Shown here: in pieces, positions 1 through 5,205 of the stretch
Layout: each line of letters opens with the position of its first letter
Position numbering within the stretch: position 1 is the stretch's first letter
NCBI GenBank assembly: GCA_007116425.1
Contig: SKIL01000039.1
Location: forward strand, 1 to 5,704
Origin: Bacteriovoracaceae bacterium
Lineage (GTDB): Bacteria; Bdellovibrionota; Bacteriovoracia; Bacteriovoracales; Bacteriovoracaceae
Direction of reading: 5' to 3'
Length of the DNA stretch: 5,704 nt
Notes under the pieces: generated by a model
What the model was told of the DNA's origin: nothing
The model's database searches: none
The model's input: the letters and a program-made list of their open reading frames with translations, nothing else
Position numbers and translations under genes: made by a program

Positions 1-418
1 AGATAATTGAAAAAGCAAAGTGAGTTGTCGAGACCATTGTGGGAAGCTCGTAAAGTACTGTAATTCCCCCAATTGCTCCTTGAACTAGAATAAAAAAAAG
101 CGCCAATACCGACAGACGAAAAGCGCGCAAAAATTGAGGAGATCGAGTTTTTTGCCAATTTTGGTAAGAGAAAAAGAGTAGAAGAATATTCAAAATTCCG
201 GCGAGAGACGCCAAGAAACGATGAGATATTTTATAAAAGCTTGAGCCTTTGGCCTGGGCCTCAGCTGCCAGCGTATCAGCGTCTTGGGCAAATCCGGCGT
301 AACAAAATGGCCAGTCAGGACAGGCCAAACTGGACTCAGTATTATGAACGACTCCGCCTAAGCTGAGCAGGCAAAACGTCACAAGAATTGTCACTAAACT
401 GATATGTTTAAGGGCCAT
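1..418 (-). CDS. ctaA: COX15/CtaA-family heme A synthase, N-terminal part (runs off left edge)
   Basis: I translated this frame by hand: it is open for 139 codons from the ATG at 418 down to the window edge with no stop, so the gene is partial. The family converts heme O to heme A in the membrane for aa3/caa3-type oxidases. Visible marks are a first hydrophobic helix (about residues 6-24), an extracellular loop with the paired cysteines C33 and C39 in CPDWPFC, a histidine in SHR (H66) leading the second helix, a third helix (about 102-118) ending QGAIGGITVL, and H133 in TTHFAFS, which leads the fourth. This matches the first half of the family with two of its four heme-ligand histidines. The residue three before H66, normally glutamate, is lysine (K63). 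A weak SD, GGTGA (431-427), lies 8 nt before the ATG. The gene is divergent from kynA, and no functional link to tryptophan breakdown is evident. Confidence 0.85.
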   Translation of the reverse strand, partial: MALKHISLVTILVTFCLLSLGGVVHNTESSLACPDWPFCYAGFAQDADTLAAEAQAKGSSFYKISHRFLASLAGILNILLLFFSYQNWQKTRSPQFLRAFRLSVLALFFILVQGAIGGITVLYELPTMVSTTHFAFSII

Positions 419-438
419 CTAGAAATTCACCGAAATTG

Positions 439-467
439 TATATAAACGCGTCAAGGCTACATATCAA
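439..467 (-). promoter_or_regulatory. Candidate sigma70-type promoter for the ctaA-family gene
   Basis: Read on the minus strand, TTGATA (467-462) is a 5/6 match to the -35 consensus. After a 17-bp spacer comes TATATA (444-439), a 4/6 match to the -10. Transcription would start near 432, giving a leader of about 14 nt that only just includes the GGTGA ribosome site. The spacing is ideal but the very short leader is a reason for caution. This is inferred from motifs only. Confidence 0.4.
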
Positions 468-476
468 TGCACGTCC

Positions 477-508
477 CCTTTAGCAATTAAAAAGCATTTT
501 GCTAGAGG
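477..508. promoter_or_regulatory. Inverted repeat overlapping the kynA -35: candidate operator
   Basis: CCTTTAGCAA (477-486) and TTGCTAGAGG (499-508) are inverted copies with 9 of 10 positions matching (the exception is T480 against G505) around an AT-rich 12-nt spacer. The half-site centres are 22 bp apart, about two helical turns, as expected for a dimeric regulator. A further AGCA at 493-496 sits exactly 11 bp from the one at 482-485. The right arm contains the proposed -35 hexamer of kynA, so a bound protein there would block or recruit RNA polymerase. There is no T-run after it and both flanking genes point away, so a terminator is unlikely. The regulator is unknown. Confidence 0.45.
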
Positions 509-527
509 CTTTCAAACTCGCTATACT
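499..527 (+). promoter_or_regulatory. Candidate sigma70-type promoter for kynA
   Basis: TTGCTA (499-504, 4/6 to the -35 consensus), a 17-bp spacer and TATACT (522-527, 5/6 to the -10 consensus) lie just upstream of kynA. A start near 533-535 would give a leader of about 28 nt containing the strong SD. The -35 sits within the right arm of the inverted repeat described at 477-508. Confidence 0.55.
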
Positions 528-551
528 CCTCAAAAAATATCGTTGAATAGC

Positions 552-558
552 AAGGAAG
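552..558 (+). promoter_or_regulatory. Ribosome binding site of kynA
   Basis: AAGGAAG lies with its AAGGA core 6 nt before the ATG at 563. It is a strong SD match and fixes this start. Confidence 0.7.
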
Positions 559-562
559 ATCT

Positions 563-1672
563 ATGAGTGAATCGCAAAACAATGTAGAGGGAACCTATTA
601 CGGTGACTATCTGCAATTAGAAAAATTACTCGATACTCAATCACCAATGAGTGCAAAGCTTGGAAATGAGCAACACGATGAAACACTTTTTATCATCGTT
701 CACCAGGTTTACGAGTTATGGTTTAAGCAGATCATTCACGAAATGCACTCACTGGTTGAGATTTTCTCTGAAAAATCAGTGGATGATCACAAGCTAGGAA
801 CAGTTGTCGCCAGGTTAGAGCGAATTAATCGCATTCAACAGCTATTGATGGGCCAGCTTGATGTTATGGAAACCATGACTCCGATGGATTTTTTAGAATT
901 TCGCGACCTTCTAGTTCCGGCCTCAGGTTTTCAAAGTGCTCAGTTTAGAGAAATTGAAATTCTAATGGGTTTGCGAACGAGTGACCGCAAAGCAGTGGAT
1001 CGCGAGTACTTCTTGGGCCGACTCAATACCAAAGACCGTGAGCGCCTGCAAGAAATTGAAAAAAGGCCATCTATTTTAGAGCTGGTTGAAAAGTGGCTTG
1101 AACGAGTTCCTTTTACCGAAGATGCCACTTTTAATTTTTGGGACGAATATAAGAAAACCGTCTATTCAATGCTCGATCAAGATGAGCAGACGATTCGAAA
1201 GAATGCAGCTCAAATGGGCGAAAAATATCTTGCGATTCAGCTTGAAAACCTTGAGAGTACAAAAGAAAATTTTGAAACGCTATTGAGTCCTGAGGAACAC
1301 AAAAAACTAAAAGAACAAGGAAAGAGAAAGCTGAGCCAAAAGGCCATTCTGAATGCTCTCTTTATTTCACTGTATCGAGATGAGCCTATTCTCCAACAAC
1401 CTTATCGTTTTCTCAAATTAATGATGGATATTGACCAAAGCTTTACAGCTTGGAGGTATCGCCATGCTCTTATGGCCCAAAGGATGCTCGGAACAAAAAT
1501 TGGAACGGGGGGCTCTTCTGGTCACCAATATCTCAAAAATGCTGCAGACAATAACCGCGTTTATCTAGATCTTTTTAACCTCTCAACATTTCTGATTCCT
1601 CGATCAAAACTTCCACAGCTGCCGGGAGTGATGCGAGAAAAGCTTAACTTTCACTTTAATATTCAAAACTGA
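563..1672 (+). CDS. kynA: Tryptophan 2,3-dioxygenase (KynA/TDO), long form
   Basis: This cytosolic heme enzyme opens the indole ring of L-tryptophan with O2 to give N-formyl-L-kynurenine, the first step of the pathway. The 369-aa protein shows the family signatures in order: H47 in HQVYELWFKQ (distal active-site His), F110 and R114 in the FLEFR segment (substrate pocket; R114 binds the carboxylate), SGFQS at 121-125, H301 in WRYRH (proximal heme ligand) and GTGGSSG at 314-320, whose T315 contacts the substrate ammonium in studied enzymes. These correspond to H55, Y113, R117, H240 and T254 of the Xanthomonas enzyme. The two histidines are 254 residues apart, close to 252 in human TDO (H76, H328) and well above 185 in Xanthomonas. 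The middle region is therefore extended as in the eukaryotic form. The start is fixed by a strong SD. The last 10 bp, including the stop, overlap the convergent kmo gene. Nothing catalytic appears missing. Confidence 0.97.
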   Translation: MSESQNNVEGTYYGDYLQLEKLLDTQSPMSAKLGNEQHDETLFIIVHQVYELWFKQIIHEMHSLVEIFSEKSVDDHKLGTVVARLERINRIQQLLMGQLDVMETMTPMDFLEFRDLLVPASGFQSAQFREIEILMGLRTSDRKAVDREYFLGRLNTKDRERLQEIEKRPSILELVEKWLERVPFTEDATFNFWDEYKKTVYSMLDQDEQTIRKNAAQMGEKYLAIQLENLESTKENFETLLSPEEHKKLKEQGKRKLSQKAILNALFISLYRDEPILQQPYRFLKLMMDIDQSFTAWRYRHALMAQRMLGTKIGTGGSSGHQYLKNAADNNRVYLDLFNLSTFLIPRSKLPQLPGVMREKLNFHFNIQN

Positions 1673-3045
1673 AAACGCTCCACAGAAACACCATGGTTTT
1701 TATAAAAAGGCACAAGTCGCTCTTGAATAAGAGCTTCTGCCTTTTTCAAATCGACATTTTCAGGTCGGTCAAGTTCAGCACAAAGCTCTTCCAATATTTT
1801 CTCTTGAATCAGACCGATCGCCTGACAGGCGACATAAGGAACTAAAGTATATGTGACGAGACCATATCGAGAACGATAAAGAGTTGGGAATTCTTTTTCT
1901 AAAATGGCCTCCACACCTTTTCTTTTTAAAAAGTTTTCGTCTCCCACCTTTCTTTGCATTTCAATAAAGTTTTCCAAGGCCATCGTGGCGATAGCGTTGG
2001 CATTTGGTCTTTGGAAGTTTTCAAATTCGGCCAAGACCTGGTGCCAGTCCATATTATATTTTTCGAGAAAAAGACTTAAATAAGCACAATCTTCAAAGCC
2101 ACAATTCATCCCCTGGCCAAAGAAAGGTACAATCGCATGAGCAGCATCTCCCAATAAGCAAACAGATGAGCCAAACACCCATGGTGAACATCTCACTGTT
2201 CCTAAAGACCCAACAGGGTTTTGCTCATATTCATCCAATAAACCTGGCATTAAGTCGATAACATCTGAAAACTCACGAGAAAAATAATCTTGAACTTTTT
2301 GAGTTGAGTTTAAGGCCTCAAAACTTTTCTCCGGACCCTTATGGGGCATATACAAAGTCATCGTAAAGCTGCCATCGAGGTTGGCCAAGGCCATAAGCAT
2401 ATGTGATCCCCGAGGCCAGATGTGTAAAGCATCCTTTCTCAAGGGAGGGCTTTTATCAGCACGTAGAGGCATAGTTAATTCTTTATAGCCGGAGGGAATG
2501 AACTCATTTGAGATTTTAAAATCTGAGCAGTTTTTTTGGATAAATTCTCGAACTTTTGAACCAGCGCCATCTGAGCCAAAAAGGATGTCATACTGAAGAT
2601 TCATCTTCGAAGTACTCCCCTTAAATGTCAGATTCTTTTGTTCGAGATCAATCGATTCAACCTCTGCACTAAAGACGGTTTTAACACCTAGTTTTTCGGC
2701 TTCGGTAAGTAAGAATTTATTTAAATCCAAACGCGAAATAGAATAATTACACTCAGAAGGATCTCTCCCATAAGGCTGATAAGTTAACTCTCCGTCTTTT
2801 GCATGCATCATCCGCCCAGTAACGGCAACTGAAATGTCGAGAGCTTGACGTGCCAGACCAACCGAATAAAGCGCATTAATTCCTCTTGAAGTCAGGACAA
2901 GGTTAATCGATCTCCCTCCATCCAAAACTTCTTTTCGCGGGTCTGATCGCTTTTCGAGCAAAGTCACTTCATGGCCATGCTTTCGCAACATAATTGAAAG
3001 AAGTGGGCCAACTAAACCACCTCCGGCGACTACAACCTTAGTCAT
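1663..3045 (-). CDS. kmo: Kynurenine 3-monooxygenase (KMO)
   Basis: This FAD- and NADPH-dependent aromatic hydroxylase converts L-kynurenine to 3-hydroxykynurenine. The 460-aa protein starts with a Rossmann GxGxxG motif (G8-G10-G13) and the ribose-binding acid E31. It continues with RSIN at 45-48, the GSDG motif at 157-160 and GDAAHAIVPFFGQG from 299 (FAD ribityl/pyrophosphate contact, D300). Kynurenine-binding residues of the Pseudomonas fluorescens enzyme have counterparts at the same spacing: R78 and Y92 (R84, Y98), N359 and M363 (N369, M373) and Y394 (Y404). This separates it from generic UbiH-type hydroxylases. The length is normal for the family. The ATG overlaps the end of kynU by 8 bp and is preceded by GGGGAG (3058-3053) within kynU, so translation is probably coupled. 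It is the last gene of the leftward operon, and its stop overlaps the end of kynA by 10 bp. I see no convincing terminator for it. Confidence 0.96.
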   Translation of the reverse strand: MTKVVVAGGGLVGPLLSIMLRKHGHEVTLLEKRSDPRKEVLDGGRSINLVLTSRGINALYSVGLARQALDISVAVTGRMMHAKDGELTYQPYGRDPSECNYSISRLDLNKFLLTEAEKLGVKTVFSAEVESIDLEQKNLTFKGSTSKMNLQYDILFGSDGAGSKVREFIQKNCSDFKISNEFIPSGYKELTMPLRADKSPPLRKDALHIWPRGSHMLMALANLDGSFTMTLYMPHKGPEKSFEALNSTQKVQDYFSREFSDVIDLMPGLLDEYEQNPVGSLGTVRCSPWVFGSSVCLLGDAAHAIVPFFGQGMNCGFEDCAYLSLFLEKYNMDWHQVLAEFENFQRPNANAIATMALENFIEMQRKVGDENFLKRKGVEAILEKEFPTLYRSRYGLVTYTLVPYVACQAIGLIQEKILEELCAELDRPENVDLKKAEALIQERLVPFYKNHGVSVERFQF

Positions 3046-4327
3046 TTAAACTCTCCCCAATAATTTTGGAAAGCTCAAAGACGTCAGTAAAATTATTATA
3101 CAAAGCAATCGGCGTCATTCTTAAAATATCGGGTTCTCTAAAATCGAGAGTGACATCTTTGTGCTTTAAATCTTCAAGTAATTGTTTTGGATTCTTTTTA
3201 ACTCTCACGCATAACATGGACCCCCGTTCTTTTGGAGTGACAATCTCCAAAGAGCTTCCACACATTTCAATCAGGCACTCCTCTAAAAAAGAAGTGATCA
3301 TTTCGGATTTTTTCCTCAGTCGCGGCATCGTCGCCCGATCAAAAACTTCAAGCGAAGCCTTGAGGGCGGCCAACTGAAAAATCGGTGGATTACTTAATTG
3401 CCAAGCTTCAACACTAGGGATTGCTTTAAAATCAGGGCCCATCGCAAAGCGAGTCTGCTTATCGTGTCCCCACCACCCTTCAAATCGATTCAAGTCATTT
3501 CTTTGATGATGTTTTTCGTGAACAAAGGCACCCGCAATTCCGCCAGGGCCAGAGTTAAGATACTTATAGGTACACCATACCGCAAAGTCGATATCCCAAT
3601 CATGAAGAGACAATTCCAAGTTTCCAATTCCATGCGCGAGATTAAAACCAACCATGGCACCAACACTACGTGCGGCTTCGACAATTTTTTCAAAAGGAAA
3701 TTTTTGTCCACTCAAATAATTGCAATTACCGAGCATCACAAGCGCAAGTTCATCACCCTGCTCCTTAATCTGGTCAATTAAGGCCTGCTCGGAAACGGTC
3801 ATACCGTTATCTCTATCGGGCCTTAGCTCAACTACGGCCTGACTCGGATCAAATCCATGAAAGCGCGCTTGAGAATCGACAGCGTATTTATCTGACGGAA
3901 AAGTATTGTTTTCAATTAATATCTTATAGCGTTTCGGAGTCGGTTGATAGAAGCTCACAAGCATAAGGTGAAGGTTAACCGTCAGTGTATTCATGGCAAC
4001 CACTTCACTCGCCTTAGAGTTAGTAAGATGAGCAAAAGAGGCCGTAATATTCTCGTGATAAGGTACCCAAGGTCTTCGAGCGTGAACGTGGCCTTCAACT
4101 CCAAGTTTTTGCCAATCTTCAAGCTCTTGTTCAATCGACTCCCTTACACCTTTAGGCATCAAACCCAGAGAGTGACCGGCAAAATAAAGATGAGACCTCT
4201 CATTAGAAGATGGACCTTTTTTATCTGAAGCTCCAAATACGGCCTCAGGAAAAATAAATTCCTTTCGAAAATCTTTTAATTCATCTTGAGAGTTCAACTC
4301 TAATGCTTTTTGCTTAAGCTCTTTCAC
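3038..4327 (-). CDS. kynU: Kynureninase (KynU), with an unusual Asn at the PLP-N1 Asp position
   Basis: This fold-type I PLP enzyme cleaves 3-hydroxykynurenine (or kynurenine) to 3-hydroxyanthranilate (or anthranilate) plus L-alanine. The 429-aa sequence has the N-terminal substrate loop GHSLGLMP (51-58), NTLTVNLH (113-120, PLP phosphate region), FPSD (143-146, D146), GFNLAHG (227-233), the PLP lysine K255 in TYKYLNSGPGG, GWWGH (284-288) and LSNPP (311-315). Y254, H232, W285/W286 and N313 match human Y275, H253, W305 and N333. The aspartate equivalent to human D250 (P. fluorescens D201) is Asn here: N229, codon AAT at 3643-3641. The start is GTG, with AAGGA 6 nt upstream; no in-frame ATG occurs before residue 57, so GTG is well supported. 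It follows the 4-oxalocrotonate decarboxylase gene by 33 bp and overlaps kmo by 8 bp, which makes 3-hydroxykynurenine the likely substrate. Confidence 0.95.
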   Translation of the reverse strand: MKELKQKALELNSQDELKDFRKEFIFPEAVFGASDKKGPSSNERSHLYFAGHSLGLMPKGVRESIEQELEDWQKLGVEGHVHARRPWVPYHENITASFAHLTNSKASEVVAMNTLTVNLHLMLVSFYQPTPKRYKILIENNTFPSDKYAVDSQARFHGFDPSQAVVELRPDRDNGMTVSEQALIDQIKEQGDELALVMLGNCNYLSGQKFPFEKIVEAARSVGAMVGFNLAHGIGNLELSLHDWDIDFAVWCTYKYLNSGPGGIAGAFVHEKHHQRNDLNRFEGWWGHDKQTRFAMGPDFKAIPSVEAWQLSNPPIFQLAALKASLEVFDRATMPRLRKKSEMITSFLEECLIEMCGSSLEIVTPKERGSMLCVRVKKNPKQLLEDLKHKDVTLDFREPDILRMTPIALYNNFTDVFELSKIIGESLND

Positions 4328-4333
4328 ATCTTT

Positions 4334-4338
4334 TCCTT
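4334..4338 (-). promoter_or_regulatory. Ribosome binding site deciding the GTG start of kynU
   Basis: On the minus strand AAGGA (4338-4334) stands 6 nt before GTG at 4327. An ATG two bases upstream (4329) is out of frame and runs straight into TGA, so GTG is the start. Confidence 0.65.
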
Positions 4339-4360
4339 GATTGAATAATTTTATCTCACC

Positions 4361-5146
4361 CTATCTCACACAAACATTTACAGGACACAACCCTTCTACC
4401 TCTAAATCTATAGTCATTCCTCTCTCTAAATTAACTGCAGCAGTCGCGGCCCCGGCCAAAACAAATTGACCGGCCAAAATCTTTTGTCCTCTCAGCGCAA
4501 GAAGCTCACACTGCTGGATAATTGAAATAACGGGATCACCAGAAATGGCCTCAGAAGTTCCTTCCTGGGCAACCTCTCCGTTAACCTTCATTTTCATCGA
4601 GAGGTTTTTCAAATCGAGCTCTTTAAAACTTTTTGTCCATGGCCCTAAAATATAGTGAGAAGAAGATGAATTATCAGAGATAACATCTTCCATTGAAAAG
4701 TATTTAAACTGCTTATAGCGCGAGTCTAAAATTTCCAGGGCCGCGCAAACGCCCGAACAGGCTTCGAGAACCTGTTCACGGGTTACGACTCCCTCTAGAT
4801 CGCGATCAAAAATAAAGGCAACCTCTGGTTCAATTTTTGGGTGGATGCTCCCCTCAAGAATAAACTCTCCACCATTTTGAATTTGCATTTTATCTGTCAA
4901 CACACCATAAAGCGGTGCATCCAAATCCATCTGCTTACGCTTTGCCTCAGAAGTCAGACCCATTTTAAGGCCAATCACCTTCTCCCCCTGCTGCTCTCTA
5001 AATTTAATGCCCTGCTCTTGAATAGAGTAAGCATCCGATCGCTCAAAATTTTCAACTTTATCACTGATTTGCTCGATTGGATTTGCATTCAGGCGCGCTT
5101 GTCCTAGAATATCAGACCAATATAAGATTTCTTTTTCCGTCATCAT
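4361..5146 (-). CDS. dmpH: 4-oxalocrotonate (2-oxo-3-hexenedioate) decarboxylase, hydratase/decarboxylase superfamily
   Basis: The family decarboxylates 2-oxo-3-hexenedioate to 2-hydroxypenta-2,4-dienoate, a metal-dependent step of meta-cleavage routes, including the 2-aminomuconate branch of 3-hydroxyanthranilate breakdown. From the ATG at 5146 the protein is 261 aa, the usual size. It shows GLKMGLTSEAK (59-69), HPKIEPE (102-108), LEILDSRYKQFKY (137-149), SDNSSSSHY (157-165) and NGE (189-191). E106, E108 and E138 fit the metal-binding acid triad of the superfamily. GLKMGLTS, HPKIE and DSRY-FKY resemble the decarboxylase (DmpH/XylI/NbaG) more than the hydratase (DmpE/MhpD: GKKIGVTS, QPRAEGE), so I prefer decarboxylase, though the two subfamilies are close. 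The frame extends to a TTG at 5179, but AGTAGG sits just before ATG 5146 (ATG 5143 follows directly). It is the first gene of the leftward operon with kynU and kmo. Confidence 0.85.
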   Translation of the reverse strand: MMTEKEILYWSDILGQARLNANPIEQISDKVENFERSDAYSIQEQGIKFREQQGEKVIGLKMGLTSEAKRKQMDLDAPLYGVLTDKMQIQNGGEFILEGSIHPKIEPEVAFIFDRDLEGVVTREQVLEACSGVCAALEILDSRYKQFKYFSMEDVISDNSSSSHYILGPWTKSFKELDLKNLSMKMKVNGEVAQEGTSEAISGDPVISIIQQCELLALRGQKILAGQFVLAGAATAAVNLERGMTIDLEVEGLCPVNVCVR

Positions 5147-5152
5147 GGTAAA

Positions 5153-5158
5153 CCTACT
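5153..5158 (-). promoter_or_regulatory. Ribosome binding site deciding the start of the decarboxylase gene
   Basis: AGTAGG (5158-5153, minus strand) lies 6 nt before ATG 5146 and 9 nt before ATG 5143. It argues against the in-frame TTG at 5179, which has no purine-rich site at a proper distance and would add a 11-residue tail not expected in the family. Confidence 0.55.
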
Positions 5159-5159
5159 T

Positions 5160-5189
5160 TTGTTATTTAGGATCAACAAAGGTCATAAA
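5160..5189 (+). promoter_or_regulatory. Weak candidate promoter for kynB
   Basis: TTGTTA (5160-5165, 4/6) and CATAAA (5184-5189, 4/6) are separated by 18 bp. Transcription would start near 5196, giving a leader of only about 10 nt and excluding the AAGGG at 5189-5193, so kynB would be nearly leaderless. The evidence is marginal; the true promoter could lie further upstream, inside the divergent decarboxylase gene. Confidence 0.2.
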
Positions 5190-5202
5190 AGGGTCAAAAA
5201 GA
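5170..5202. promoter_or_regulatory. Three tandem 11-bp GG(A)TCA-type repeats: candidate operator
   Basis: GGATCAACAAA (5170-5180), GGTCATAAAAG (5181-5191) and GGTCAAAAAGA (5192-5202) stand head to tail in the 59-bp gap between the divergent decarboxylase and kynB genes. The second and third units share 8 of 11 bases; the first matches if one base (A) is inserted. The period is one helical turn, so all copies face the same side of the DNA. A protein bound here could control both the kynU-kmo operon and kynB. The last copy also overlaps the only SD-like element of kynB. I found no regulator gene in the window to pair with it. Confidence 0.4.
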
Positions 5203-5205
5203 ATT

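Noticed and set aside
1697..1708. Perfect 12-bp AT palindrome TTTTTATAAAAA
   Set aside because: It encodes F-Y-K near the end of KMO in an AT-rich gene; such palindromes are expected by chance and it has no promoter-like context.
1719..1734. GCTCTT-GAAT-AAGAGC hairpin 47 bp past the kynA stop, followed by an interrupted T-rich stretch, as a kynA terminator
   Set aside because: The stem is only 6 bp and the T-run (ending CCTTTTTC) starts several bases away and is broken. It lies inside kmo coding sequence and reads as ordinary codons there.
3398..3781. Long plus-strand open frame (about 127 codons) antisense to kynU, and shorter ones antisense to kmo and the decarboxylase
   Set aside because: Each lies wholly opposite a well-supported enzyme gene, has no recognisable SD or family motif, and is best explained as a shadow of codon bias.
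4361..5146. Calling this gene 2-oxopent-4-enoate hydratase (DmpE/MhpD)
   Set aside because: The signature segments GLKMGLTS, HPKIE and DSRY..FKY resemble DmpH/XylI decarboxylases more closely. The call stays below certainty because the subfamilies share the fold.
5147..5179. N-terminal extension of the decarboxylase from an in-frame TTG at 5179
   Set aside because: There is no SD at proper distance, the added residues do not resemble the family, and ATG 5146 has AGTAGG 6 nt upstream and gives the usual family length.
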